Notes under the pieces: generated by a model
The model's database searches: none
What the model was told of the DNA's origin: nothing
What the model saw: only the letters and a program-made list of their open reading frames with translations
Shown here: positions 24,227 through 33,414 of the stretch, piece after piece
Layout: each line of letters opens with the position of its first letter
Numbering within the stretch: position 1 is the first letter of the stretch
Made by a program: the position numbers and the translations under genes
From: Acidobacteria bacterium AB60
GTDB lineage: Bacteria; Acidobacteriota; Terriglobia; Terriglobales; Acidobacteriaceae
DNA: 64,000 bases
Assembly (NCBI GenBank): GCA_008682415.1
Contig: VANK01000001.1
Span: 620,001-684,000 of the forward strand
Direction: 5' to 3'

Positions 24227-26371
24227 ATGAAGCATCTGCAGGGCCTGTGGGCCGCTTCCCTCTGCGCCAGCCTCGTGGTCTCGTCTACCCCAGGTATGGC
24301 TGCGCCCTCGGCAGCGCCTCCCGCCAAGACGGCAAATCGATCCGCTTATCCAGCACAAATCGAGGGAGATGAACGCATCTTGCATGCGCTCAACCGTTTC
24401 ACCTTCGGCCCGCGACCGGGGGATCTGGAAGCCGTGAGGCGGATGAGCCTGGATACCTGGTTTGAGGAGCAACTGCATCCGGCCAACATCAACGACACCG
24501 CGCTTCAGGTGCGATTGGCCGAATACCCCGCCATGACCTGGTCCCCCGAAGATCTACTCTATCGGCTGCCGAGTAAGGCGGTAATCCGGCAGGTGATCGA
24601 TGGCAAGGCACCCATGCCCCAGCAGGGTGCGCTCTATGCGGTCTATGAAAACGAAGTAACACGACTCTCCGCCAAACGCCAGGAAAAGGAGCAGAAGGCA
24701 GCGGTCGCCACCGTGGTCAAAACCGCCGGCGATTCGAAGATTGCCGATGGTCAGCAAATCTCGGCCAGCGGGACCCAAATGGAATCCCCGGCGGAAGTGA
24801 AAGCTCCTGAGACCGATCCGAACCTGGTCTCCGCATTATTGGCGCTCCCGCCTCGGGACCGGGTGCTGCGCATGACAAGGATGCCCCAGCCGCAGTACGA
24901 CTCCCTCATCAAATCCATCAAGGGTCCTCAGCGCCAGTTGCTGATGAGCGACTTGTCGCCCGACCTGCGCGAGACGCTCGGCGCCCTCGAGAATCCCGAG
25001 CGCGTGGTGGTGGAAGAGTTGATGGCCCAAAGGCTCATCCGCGATGTGTACTCCAACGCCCAGCTGCAGGAAGTGATGACCGATTTCTGGATGAATCACT
25101 TCAACGTGTTTTTGCGCAAGAATGAAGCCACGCCCTACTACCTTGTGAGCTATGAGCGGGACGTGATTCGCCCCCACGCCTTGGGCAAGTTTGAAGATCT
25201 GCTCCAGGCGACCGCGCACAGCCCGGCGATGCTCATCTATCTGGACAACATGCAGAGCATCGGGCCGGATTCTATGGCCGCGGAGCGCGCAAAGATTGCC
25301 GCGGCGCGCGATCCCGACACGAAGAAAAAAGCCCCCGAAGGCCTGAACGAGAACTACGCGCGCGAACTGATGGAACTGCATACGCTCGGGGTGAACGGCG
25401 GCTACTCCCAGCAGGACGTGATCCAGGCGGCGCGCATCTTGACGGGGTGGACCGTCGAGCGTCCCCAGCGGGGCGGGGGATTCCAATTCGATCCGCGCCG
25501 TCACGAACCCGGGACGAAGAAAGTCCTCGGCAAGAAGTTCAAAGAACAGGGAGAGAGAGAAGGTCGCGAGCTTCTTCACATGCTGGCCACCCATCCCTCG
25601 ACCGCGCGCTTCATCTCGCGCAAGCTGGCAGTGCGCTTCGTCTCGGATGATCCTCCCCAGGAACTGGTCGACCGCATGGCAAAGACATTTCTTTCGAGCA
25701 ATGGCGACATCGCTGCCGTTCTGAAGACAATGTTCCGCTCCCCGGAGTTCTGGTCCACCGAAACCTACCGCGCCAAGGTCAAGACCCCCCTGGAGTCCGT
25801 CGTCTCGGCCACGCGGGCTACGAACTCCAACCTCACCAATGTGCAGCCTCTGGTGGCTGCTCTGCGCGAGATGGGTATGCCGCTGTATGGATGCATTCCC
25901 CCCACCGGATACAAATGGGATGCGGCGGATTGGGTGTCCACCGGCGCGCTGGTCAATCGTATGAACTTCGCGCTGTCGCTCGCGGCGAACCGCTTCAATG
26001 GCGTCACTACGACGTGGACCAGCCAGGAAACTCCGACCTTGACGGCAAAACAACCAGCGTTGAACCTGCTGGCAAATCTCGATTCCGATGCAGCCCCGCC
26101 ACCGGTGCAAGCCACCACTCCTGCTAGCCTTCAGCCAACCCCTCAGTCGGAGGAAACACGCCTGGAATCCCTGCTGATTGGCGGCAGCGTGAGCGACTCA
26201 ACCCGAATCGCCGTGTTGGAACAATTTGCGCAGCAGAGCCAGGGCATGCCCGCCACTGCGCCCGCCATGTTGAACCAGAAACAGACCCGCCCAGCGCCCC
26301 TCCCCATCGAGAAGCAGGATCAGTTGCTCGCGGGATTGCTGCTCGGCAGTCCCGAATTCCAGCGCCGCTAA
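24227..26371 (+). CDS. DUF1800-domain protein, probably exported
   Basis: 714 residues. Signal peptide at 1-25 (LCASLVVSSTPGMAAP). The DUF1800 pattern begins with HALNRFTFGPRPGD, and contains DFWMNHFNVF, LNENYARELMELHTLGVNGGY and the C-terminal FRSPEFW. DUF1800 proteins are found with DUF1501 partners across soil bacteria and are poorly characterised. An insertion of about 120 Lys/Glu- and Ala-rich residues (near 135-215) is longer than usual. The stop is 11 bases before the DUF1501 gene, so they form one operon. Confidence 0.9.
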   Translation: MKHLQGLWAASLCASLVVSSTPGMAAPSAAPPAKTANRSAYPAQIEGDERILHALNRFTFGPRPGDLEAVRRMSLDTWFEEQLHPANINDTALQVRLAEYPAMTWSPEDLLYRLPSKAVIRQVIDGKAPMPQQGALYAVYENEVTRLSAKRQEKEQKAAVATVVKTAGDSKIADGQQISASGTQMESPAEVKAPETDPNLVSALLALPPRDRVLRMTRMPQPQYDSLIKSIKGPQRQLLMSDLSPDLRETLGALENPERVVVEELMAQRLIRDVYSNAQLQEVMTDFWMNHFNVFLRKNEATPYYLVSYERDVIRPHALGKFEDLLQATAHSPAMLIYLDNMQSIGPDSMAAERAKIAAARDPDTKKKAPEGLNENYARELMELHTLGVNGGYSQQDVIQAARILTGWTVERPQRGGGFQFDPRRHEPGTKKVLGKKFKEQGEREGRELLHMLATHPSTARFISRKLAVRFVSDDPPQELVDRMAKTFLSSNGDIAAVLKTMFRSPEFWSTETYRAKVKTPLESVVSATRATNSNLTNVQPLVAALREMGMPLYGCIPPTGYKWDAADWVSTGALVNRMNFALSLAANRFNGVTTTWTSQETPTLTAKQPALNLLANLDSDAAPPPVQATTPASLQPTPQSEETRLESLLIGGSVSDSTRIAVLEQFAQQSQGMPATAPAMLNQKQTRPAPLPIEKQDQLLAGLLLGSPEFQRR

Positions 26372-26382
26372 ACGAGGTATCG

Positions 26383-27642
26383 ATGCAGATCAATCGTCGT
26401 TTCTTCTTGCACAAAGGAGCGCTGGCACTGGCCGGCACCACCGCGATCCCGCACTTCCTGGTTCGCACCGTCATGGCACAGGCATCGGCCCAGCCACACC
26501 GGCGGCTGGTCGTCGTCTTTCAGCGCGGCGCGGCCGACGGGCTCAACATCGTAGTGCCCTATCGCGAAAAGAATTACTACTCTATGCGGCCGAGCATTGC
26601 CATTCCGCAACAGAAGGTGATCGATCTCGATGGCTTCTTCGGCTTGCACCCATCGCTCGCGGCATTCAAGCCCCTCTACGATCAGGGACACCTTGCGGTC
26701 GTGCACGCTGCCGGCTCGCCCGATGTGACGCGCTCGCACTTCGATGCGCAGGACTTCATGGAATCGGGAACACCGGGCGTGAAAGGCACGGATGACGGAT
26801 GGTTGAACCGTGCCCTGCAGGCCGAAGACCTCCGTCATCGCCAGGAGCACACCGCATTCCGCGCTCTCGCGCTCGGAGCCGACGTGCCGCGCACTCTCGC
26901 GGGTGCCATTCCCGCCATTGCGATCAGCAACGTCGCCAACTTCACCGTCGGAGGCCGCGGACCGGTTGCCTCCCCCGCAGCAAGCGCCTTCGAGGCAATG
27001 TACGGCTCCAGCGGCGATCGCATCTTCCACGCCACCGGCGAAGAGACCTTCGACGCCGTGAAGATGTTGAAGGCCGCCAACCCCGCCCAGTACAAGCCTG
27101 CCGCCGATTATCCCAATTCAGAATTCGGCAACAGCATGAAACAGATCGCGCAGCTGTTGAAGGCCAACCTCGGCGTTGAGGCCGCTTTCACAGACGTCAC
27201 CGGCTGGGATACCCATCAGAATCAGGGCGGCGTAGATGGGCAGCTCTCCAACCGGCTCCGCGATTTCTCGTCCACCATCGCTGCCTTCTGGCAGGACATG
27301 GGCGATGAAGCAGCTGATATCACCCTCGTCACCATGTCCGAATTCGGCCGCACCGCGCGCGAAAACGGCACCGGAGGCACAGACCATGGCCACGCCAATG
27401 CCATGTTCGTGCTGGGCGCAGGGGTCAAAGGCGGTAGAGTGTACGGACGCTGGTCCGGGCTCGAAAAGGAGCAACTCAATGAAGGCCGAGATCTCGCCCT
27501 CACCACCGATTATCGTGCCGTACTTGGCGAGGTTGTCAGCAAGACCCTCGGCGCTGACAATCTGGAGCGCGTGTTTCCGGGCGCGCGTCTGCGAGCCGAT
27601 GGTTTTCTGCGCCTCATGCCCGGAGCTGCAGCTCCCATCTAG
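26383..27642 (+). CDS. DUF1501-family protein
   Basis: 419 residues. N terminus NRRFFLHKGALALAGTTAIPH looks like a twin-arginine-type export signal. The DUF1501 hallmarks are VVVFQRGAADGLN, the DVTGWDTHQNQGG metal-binding-like segment (sulfatase/alkaline-phosphatase superfamily fold) and EFGRTARENGTGGTDHGHA. The His/Asp residues of the last two motifs suggest a metal site. It is the partner of the preceding DUF1800 gene. Family firm, biochemical role unknown. Confidence 0.92.
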   Translation: MQINRRFFLHKGALALAGTTAIPHFLVRTVMAQASAQPHRRLVVVFQRGAADGLNIVVPYREKNYYSMRPSIAIPQQKVIDLDGFFGLHPSLAAFKPLYDQGHLAVVHAAGSPDVTRSHFDAQDFMESGTPGVKGTDDGWLNRALQAEDLRHRQEHTAFRALALGADVPRTLAGAIPAIAISNVANFTVGGRGPVASPAASAFEAMYGSSGDRIFHATGEETFDAVKMLKAANPAQYKPAADYPNSEFGNSMKQIAQLLKANLGVEAAFTDVTGWDTHQNQGGVDGQLSNRLRDFSSTIAAFWQDMGDEAADITLVTMSEFGRTARENGTGGTDHGHANAMFVLGAGVKGGRVYGRWSGLEKEQLNEGRDLALTTDYRAVLGEVVSKTLGADNLERVFPGARLRADGFLRLMPGAAAPI

Positions 27643-27644
27643 AA

Positions 27645-29027
27645 CTACGCTTCAACCGGCAGATTCGAGATCCCCTCGGTTCCGAATACCAGGCGATAGC
27701 GCTCGATCTCCGCGGCCGGCCCCATGGCCTTGGCGTAATTGTCGGAGAGCTTCACCGTAGGACGTCCATCCACCTCACTCAGCTTGCACACCAGGCTGAT
27801 CGGATTGAAATTGCTGTTGCCCTGCGGATCGCAATTCCGAAAATCGTTGGTCAGGAATGTCCCCCAGCCCGAGCTAAAACGAATGCGCGGCTCGTGCCGC
27901 CAGCGCTGCGGATCCTGGAAGTCCGCAACACCGCGGAAGTCCGCCGGAGTTCCCGTTAAAATTTTTCCGCCGAAATAGGCGTGCAGCCCCAGGATGCGAT
28001 CCACATCAAGAGCGTCGGAGGCGATGAGCCGCTTGCGTCGCGGATCTCTGCCCCGGCTCATTAGCCACGAAATATACTCGTCGCCCGCGGCAAACGGGTC
28101 CTTGCTGTCGATGCGCTGCCCCGTCCAGTCCGCAACCCAATCCGGCGCCTCGCGCAGAAACTGCGTGGTGCCGAACGTATCGGGCAGCAGAATGAGCAGT
28201 TCCCCCTGGTAAGTCTGCTGCCACAGTTCCAGCAGGCGATATTGCGCGCTCCGCAATTCGTCTTCCGTGTTGGCCAACGCTGCCAGGGCCATCGGAAGCT
28301 CATGTGCGTTCGTGCCCATCGCTTCGAGATCGTGTTTGTAGGCCAGATACGTGTTCGAGCTTCCGGTAAAACTCGCGCCCAAAGTATCGCGCATCGCCAA
28401 CACCACGTACTCATGCCACAGAAAGCTGTGCCGCCGCCGCGTGCCAAAATCGCTCAGGCTCAGGCCGGGCACGCCGCGCAGTCGCTCCATCTTCTCCCAC
28501 AGCCGCGCCTTGGCACGGGCATAGAGCACATCGAGTTCAAACTCGCTCAGCTTCTTCAGCGCCGCGCGTGTCTTGAGCTCATCGATAATGGAAAGCGCGT
28601 AGATCTCCCACAGCGTAGCTTCGGTCCACAGGCCCTCAAAGCTAAGCGCAATCTGGCCATCTTCCAGGGACAACTCGAAATCCGACAGCCGAAAGTCGCG
28701 GTCGAACCACTCCAGAAACGCAGGCTCGAACATGCCGCGGCGGCCGAAGAAGGTGTTTCCCGCCAGCCAGATCAGCTCCGATTTGTGGAGCCGCAGGCGA
28801 CGCGTCGATTCCAGTTGCTCGCGCAATTCCTCGGGATCAATGATTGCTCCAAGGTGCACATGCGTGGTGCGGTTCTGCAGCGAGAAACAGACTCGGGTCC
28901 TGCTGAAATGCTTCCAGATGAACTGGAGCATGAGCAGCTTGTAGAAGTCCGTGTCGAGCACCGACCGCACAATGGGATCCAACTCCCAATTATGGTCGTG
29001 CGCGCGCCGGGCAATGTTGATGATCAC
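27645..29027 (-). CDS. pncB: Nicotinate phosphoribosyltransferase
   Basis: 460 residues from a GTG at 29027 (the longer open frame above it is not protein-like). It makes nicotinate mononucleotide from nicotinate and PRPP, the first step of the Preiss-Handler NAD salvage route. The N terminus VRSVLDTDFYKLLMLQF, MGTNAHELPMAL, and SSGWGTFLTND match the PncB family. Lengthwise it is close to E. coli PncB plus about 50 residues. The PfkB kinase gene lies 77 bases upstream on the same strand, so they may be co-transcribed. Confidence 0.9.
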   Translation of the reverse strand: MIINIARRAHDHNWELDPIVRSVLDTDFYKLLMLQFIWKHFSRTRVCFSLQNRTTHVHLGAIIDPEELREQLESTRRLRLHKSELIWLAGNTFFGRRGMFEPAFLEWFDRDFRLSDFELSLEDGQIALSFEGLWTEATLWEIYALSIIDELKTRAALKKLSEFELDVLYARAKARLWEKMERLRGVPGLSLSDFGTRRRHSFLWHEYVVLAMRDTLGASFTGSSNTYLAYKHDLEAMGTNAHELPMALAALANTEDELRSAQYRLLELWQQTYQGELLILLPDTFGTTQFLREAPDWVADWTGQRIDSKDPFAAGDEYISWLMSRGRDPRRKRLIASDALDVDRILGLHAYFGGKILTGTPADFRGVADFQDPQRWRHEPRIRFSSGWGTFLTNDFRNCDPQGNSNFNPISLVCKLSEVDGRPTVKLSDNYAKAMGPAAEIERYRLVFGTEGISNLPVEA

Positions 29028-29104
29028 AATCCCTACTTTACTTGACGGGATTGCTGCACCCGCGGCTGCCGGCGACCGCACCCTTCGCGCGATTCGGCGC
29101 AATC

Positions 29105-30067
29105 TCAGGCGGATTGTTCGATCGCTCTTTTCATGTGCTCCAGAACCTCTGCCGAGAGCATCGGCATCGCGCCTGCCTTCGACGCCACCCACGAACCCCA
29201 GCGGTTTCCCGCTTCGTTGATTGTCCCCAGGTCGGCCCCCAGCATCAGGTAGTGCGTCATCGCGGCCGTAAACGCGTCGCCCGCCCCCACCGTATCGGCC
29301 ACCTTGGTCGGAAGTCCGGGATGTTGATGCGTCTCATCGCGCCGTATAAGCATGCTTCCCTGAGGCCCGCGGGTAATCGCCACCATGCGCAGCGTAGGAA
29401 ACTCGCCTAACAGCCGCTCTCCTCCACGACGCAGAGCGGCGGAATCATCGCTTTCCGTCGGACTGAGACCGAGAAGCCCGAGCACAACAGGGACCTCGGC
29501 ATCGTTCATCTTCATCACTGTGGCTAGTTCCAGCGATTCCTGAATTACCTCGCTCGAGTAGAACGGCGGCCGCAGATTCACGTCGAACACGCGCACGCAA
29601 TCCGACCTCGTCTGCGCGGCAAGCGTCTGGATCGTCTGGCGCGACTCGAGCGCGCGCTGAGCCAGCGAACCAAAGCAGATCGCATCCGCTCTCTCCGCCA
29701 GGCGCACCCAGTCGTCGTTCAACTCCATGAAGTCCCACGCGGCAGGTTGGTGAATCACGAACTGCGGCTGACCGTCTTTGAACTCGACGGTCGCCACTCC
29801 CGTGGGATGGTCTGGATCAACTTGAAGAAAACCCGTGTCGGCTGGAAAGGGATCGAGCGTCGACACGGCGTCCCGCCCGAGATCGTCGCGTCCTATGCGA
29901 CTGAGAATGGCGGCGTGGCTGCCAAGACGGCCTGCCATCACCGAAAAATTCGCAGGCGCTCCGCCCAGCGACCCTACCGATTTCGCGGGCGCTCCAGCCA
30001 TCTCCGGCTTAGCCGGTAACAGATCCCACAATAGCTCGCCGATTCCCAGGATCAGATGCGGCTCCAT
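29105..30067 (-). CDS. PfkB-family sugar kinase (fructokinase-like)
   Basis: 320 residues from the ATG at 30067. The ribokinase-fold signatures are present: an N-terminal LGGAPANFSVMAGRLG and the C-terminal DTVGAGDAFTAA, where Asp264 is the catalytic base and the GAGD anion hole binds phosphate. ATP-dependent phosphorylation of a sugar, most likely fructose by overall similarity to ScrK/Mak. The order kinase then pncB on the minus strand is a likely operon. Substrate identity is inferred. Confidence 0.88.
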   Translation of the reverse strand: MEPHLILGIGELLWDLLPAKPEMAGAPAKSVGSLGGAPANFSVMAGRLGSHAAILSRIGRDDLGRDAVSTLDPFPADTGFLQVDPDHPTGVATVEFKDGQPQFVIHQPAAWDFMELNDDWVRLAERADAICFGSLAQRALESRQTIQTLAAQTRSDCVRVFDVNLRPPFYSSEVIQESLELATVMKMNDAEVPVVLGLLGLSPTESDDSAALRRGGERLLGEFPTLRMVAITRGPQGSMLIRRDETHQHPGLPTKVADTVGAGDAFTAAMTHYLMLGADLGTINEAGNRWGSWVASKAGAMPMLSAEVLEHMKRAIEQSA

Positions 30068-30263
30068 AACCACCCACTCGGCAGCGGACCAACGGCCGTT
30101 CTGGTCAGGACCGTTTGGGGGAAGAAACTGCCAGAGGATAGCTTTGTTCCGCAGGGGCCAGTTCGTCAACCGACAATCCGCTCGACACAGCACGCCTCCG
30201 GTCTTCTGGAGGTCGCAACGCGCCGCGGTTCACTGGAAAACCAACCCCTTTTGTCGGAGGGTC

Positions 30264-30425
30264 TTACTCAGGATGTCCGTCGCACCCTGGGTGACCGCAC
30301 GTGCACAGAATTTCAATCTTTTCGCCGACCCCTTCGCAGTGAGCCGAGCAGTACTTCGATTTATCGCGGGCGGCGCAATTACAGGCCGCATTTGCACATT
30401 TCTTCGTTGCCTGGGCAGCTGCCAT
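30264..30425 (-). CDS. Small bacterial metallothionein
   Basis: 53 residues, too short for most ORF callers. ATG at 30425 with GAGGAGG seven bases upstream; stop TAA at 30264-30266. Eight Cys (10, 15, 17, 26, 30, 41, 43, 48) and three His (29, 45, 51) in the pattern KKC-x4-C-x-C, YCSAHC, LCTCGHPGC match the SmtA/BmtA metallothionein fold (the cyanobacterial SmtA has nine Cys and two His). It should bind zinc, cadmium or copper in the cytoplasm as a four-metal cluster. No metal regulator is adjacent. Found by reading the sequence directly, so confidence rests on the motif and the good ribosome site. Confidence 0.85.
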   Translation of the reverse strand: MAAAQATKKCANAACNCAARDKSKYCSAHCEGVGEKIEILCTCGHPGCDGHPE

Positions 30426-30545
30426 GATTATGCCTCCTCATCCTCGCGTTCCAAGCCGACACAATGATGGGTCCGATGCACATACCAGTCAATGGGATTG
30501 TTCGCTGGCGATTCCTAATCCAAAAAGTCTGGCCTCTAAACCCGG

Positions 30546-30770
30546 TTACCGGTGCCATTTCGACAGGAGATAGAGAAGAAGGCTCAGGATCACGCTGATC
30601 ACAAGCGATGTACCCAGGGGAAAATAGACTTGTACATTTTTGCCGCGAAAGCTGAAATCGCCAGGAAGCCTTCCCAACGGCAGGCCGGCGCGGCCCGCCA
30701 TCATCAACACTCCACCCGCAACCACAAGAAGAATTCCGAGTCCAAGGAGCGCCTTCCCCAACTGCACCAT
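30546..30770 (-). CDS. DUF2905-family small membrane protein
   Basis: 74 residues from an ATG at 30770 with GGAGG five bases upstream. Two hydrophobic helices (residues 5-25 and 50-70) flank the family signature LGRLPGDFSFRGKN. DUF2905 proteins are short inner-membrane proteins of unknown function. Divergent from the channel gene at 30852. The long open frame upstream on this strand is a shadow and was ignored. Confidence 0.9.
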   Translation of the reverse strand: MVQLGKALLGLGILLVVAGGVLMMAGRAGLPLGRLPGDFSFRGKNVQVYFPLGTSLVISVILSLLLYLLSKWHR

Positions 30771-30851
30771 CCTGGCCTCCAGTCGCCCGTCCACGGCTAG
30801 AATAAAGCAATCCCGCTCGCCGCACAGCGAGTCCTCAGGCACTGGAGAAGC

Positions 30852-32036
30852 ATGCAGACTTTGGCGATGGTAGCTGGTATTGCCTGCATCTTTATTGTGC
30901 TGCTTGATGCCTTTCAGACCATCATCCTGCCACGGCGCGCAATCGGGCGCGTCCGCCTTACCCGGCTCTTTTACATCTTCACTTGGCCGCCCTGGGTCTT
31001 TCTCGCCAACCGCCTGCCTCAGCCCCGCAAGCGCGAGACCGCCTTCAGCTACTACGGCCCCCTCTCGCTCATTCTTTTGCTCGTCGTGTGGGCCGCCCTC
31101 ATCCTCCTCGGCTTCGGACTGCTCTTTTACTCTCTCGATAAGCCGATGTACGACCTCCGACAGCGCACCGGTTTCTGGTCCGACCTCTATATCAGCGGCA
31201 CCGCCATCTTCACGCTCGGCCCCACCGACGCTGGGCCGCTCACCGGAATCGCTCGCTGGATCATGGTAGTCGAGGCCGGCACTGGCTTCGGCTTCCTCGC
31301 CGTCATCATGGGCTACTTCCCGGTGCTCTACGGTGCATTCTCGCGGCGTGAGGTGAGCATCTCCCTCCTCGATGCCCGCGCCGGCTCGCCGCCCACTGCA
31401 TCGGAACTCCTCCGCCGCCATGCCCATCCCGACGCTGCTGAGGCGCTTTCCATCCTCCTGACCGAATGGGAACGCTGGTCGGCCGAGTTGTTGGAGAGCC
31501 ACATCTCCTTCCCGTTGCTCTGCTACTTCCGCTCCCAACACACCAATCAAAGCTGGATCAGCGCTCTCACCTGCATTCTCGACACCTCAGCTCTGCTCAT
31601 CGCAGGGGTCCAGGGCCACGAGGCCCGTCAGGCGCAGCTGACCTTTGCTATGGCCCGCCACGCCATGGTCGACCTCAGCCAGGTCCTGACCAAAAACCTG
31701 GCCACAGGCTTCTCCGACCGCCTGCCCCCGGAACGCTATAACCAGCTCTACGCGTCTCTGTGTCAGGCCGGCGTAAGCATGTGCCGCGACGGTTCGTCAG
31801 AGCAGCGCCTCCGCGAACTTCGCCGCCTCTATGAGCCCTACGCCGAAACTCTCAGCCGCTACTTCTGCATGCCCCTTCCGCCCTGGATCCCCGAGGTGGC
31901 GCGCAAAGACAACTGGCTCACGGTGGCCAAATTGCGAGAAAAAGCCGAAGAATCAAATGCGTCCCCATCCTTGATCGCCGGGGAAGGCCATACGCATCCC
32001 GTCGCCATGCTCCACGAAGAGCACGAAGACTTTTGA
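30852..32036 (+). CDS. Potassium-channel-like membrane protein with degenerate filter
   Basis: 394 residues. A first helix (5-25), a second (70-95), then a pore-helix-like WSDLYISGTAIFTLGPTD and a third helix (135-158) follow the two-helix-plus-pore plan of ion channels. The selectivity-filter position reads TLGPTD (121-126) where potassium channels have TVGYGD. The C-terminal 230 residues are cytoplasmic and helical. It could be a channel with altered selectivity or an inactive relative. Family 'ion channel' is inferred from the topology and filter region. Confidence 0.72.
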   Translation: MQTLAMVAGIACIFIVLLDAFQTIILPRRAIGRVRLTRLFYIFTWPPWVFLANRLPQPRKRETAFSYYGPLSLILLLVVWAALILLGFGLLFYSLDKPMYDLRQRTGFWSDLYISGTAIFTLGPTDAGPLTGIARWIMVVEAGTGFGFLAVIMGYFPVLYGAFSRREVSISLLDARAGSPPTASELLRRHAHPDAAEALSILLTEWERWSAELLESHISFPLLCYFRSQHTNQSWISALTCILDTSALLIAGVQGHEARQAQLTFAMARHAMVDLSQVLTKNLATGFSDRLPPERYNQLYASLCQAGVSMCRDGSSEQRLRELRRLYEPYAETLSRYFCMPLPPWIPEVARKDNWLTVAKLREKAEESNASPSLIAGEGHTHPVAMLHEEHEDF

Positions 32037-32091
32037 GAGCGCGCGCCGCACCGCGAGTTCGCTATACTGCACGCACTCCCCGGAGGTCGCA

Positions 32092-32841
32092 TTGGCTACT
32101 CTTCCCTCTCCCGTCACAGAGCCGTCTGCAGGGCCCAATCCCTTGGCGGCCATCGTCTCCGGTGCCGCCCTCACCACCATCGCAGACGTCATCACCACAA
32201 TGGAGGCGATCGACCAGCTGCTGCCTGACAATGACGGCCTGAAATGGTTCAACCGGCTCTACCTGATGGTGACCCGGCAGGTCGACACAAATCCACCCGC
32301 AGGCGCATGGCAGGATCCCACATGGCTCCTGCATCTGGACGTCGTGTTCGCTGGACTGTACTTCCGCGCCATCCGCCAATACCTGGCCCAGGACACCGCC
32401 ACTCCCACCGCCTGGTCGGTGCTGCTCGAAGCGCGTCACCTCCCTGGGATCGAGCGCATTCAGTTCGCCCTGGCAGGCATGAACGCGCATATCAATCGCG
32501 ATCTCGCGGTGGCCCTGGTCCAGACCAACCTCGATCTCGCACGCGACCCGCAGGAGGACGGCCCCGAACACACCGACTATCTCGCGATCAATGATCTGCT
32601 CGACGCCGTCATGCCTCAGGCGCTGGAGATGCTCTCCGCCGGTCCCCTCGGAGAAGCTGCCGAAGACTCCGGCAAAGTCGGCCGCCTCCTGAGTTCGTTC
32701 GATATCAGGGCCGCACGCGATGCCGCCTGGGACTTCGCCGGCGTGCTCTGCGATCTCGACGGCTTCGCGCGCGATGCCGCACTCTCTGCGCAGGATGTCA
32801 GCACCGGCGCACTCGGCCGTGCCCTCCTCACTCCGCTCTGA
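32092..32841 (+). CDS. DUF5995-family protein
   Basis: 249 residues from a TTG at 32092 with GGAGG five bases upstream (a rare but well-supported start). The recognisable features are LPDNDGLKWFNRLYLMVT near residue 45, HLDVVFAGLYFRAI, and the conserved QFALAGMNAHINRDL. This fits the DUF5995 family, whose HINRDL motif suggests a catalytic or metal-binding His. Cytoplasmic, function unknown. Convergent with the next gene (8 bases apart). Confidence 0.85.
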   Translation: MATLPSPVTEPSAGPNPLAAIVSGAALTTIADVITTMEAIDQLLPDNDGLKWFNRLYLMVTRQVDTNPPAGAWQDPTWLLHLDVVFAGLYFRAIRQYLAQDTATPTAWSVLLEARHLPGIERIQFALAGMNAHINRDLAVALVQTNLDLARDPQEDGPEHTDYLAINDLLDAVMPQALEMLSAGPLGEAAEDSGKVGRLLSSFDIRAARDAAWDFAGVLCDLDGFARDAALSAQDVSTGALGRALLTPL

Positions 32842-32849
32842 GCGGCCGA

Positions 32850-33326
32850 TCAGCGGGTATTCGGACAGCTCTTCGGAGTCTTCACTCCAGCCACGACAAC
32901 CCATCCGTTGTCTGCCCCGCGATGAGTCGAGCAGTGCGTATCGTGAATGCCCGCCGCCCACAGGCCATGTGAGATATATCCCTGGCCGTACGCGAACACC
33001 GGATCGTTCACCTGCACCACTACGGGCCCATCCAGGTCATCGTTCGTAACGATCTGCACATTCACCTTCTGTCCATCCGGAAGAGTCACCGCAATCGTCG
33101 TTACATGATGGCTCCCGTGCGGTCCGCCGCGCTGTACCCGCGACCTCTGCGTCGCAATGCCGCAGGCCATCACGTTATCAATGTCCCGTGTGGGATGCTG
33201 CGCGATCATCTGCGCAAGCCCCGCATTCACCTGCGGCGTGCAGCTCGTCGGAACCGGTACATCCTTCGCGGCAAAGGCTGCCCCTGTCGTACAAAACAGT
33301 AATGCAACTCCCAACCCAATTCGCAT
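32850..33326 (-). CDS. Secreted hypothetical protein
   Basis: 158 residues from an ATG at 33326 with GGGAGGCGAG just upstream. Signal peptide MRIGLGVALLFCTTGAAFA. The mature part has three or four Cys (in PTSCTP, MACGIA, HDTHCSTH, PKSCPN) that could form two disulfides, and a GGPHGSHHV segment. No family is recognised. Divergent from the methyltransferase gene at 33415. Confidence 0.8.
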   Translation of the reverse strand: MRIGLGVALLFCTTGAAFAAKDVPVPTSCTPQVNAGLAQMIAQHPTRDIDNVMACGIATQRSRVQRGGPHGSHHVTTIAVTLPDGQKVNVQIVTNDDLDGPVVVQVNDPVFAYGQGYISHGLWAAGIHDTHCSTHRGADNGWVVVAGVKTPKSCPNTR

Positions 33327-33414
33327 CTCGCCTCCCTGCCTTCTCGACCGACAGCCCCCGGAACCGTCGCTCGGCTTCCGTCCGAAATTGTAGCTTGCTT
33401 GTGTAATCTGCAAT

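Noticed and set aside
24836..26110. 424-codon minus-strand frame opposite DUF1800
   Set aside because: Shadow of the DUF1800 gene; the translated protein has no recognisable structure or start signals.
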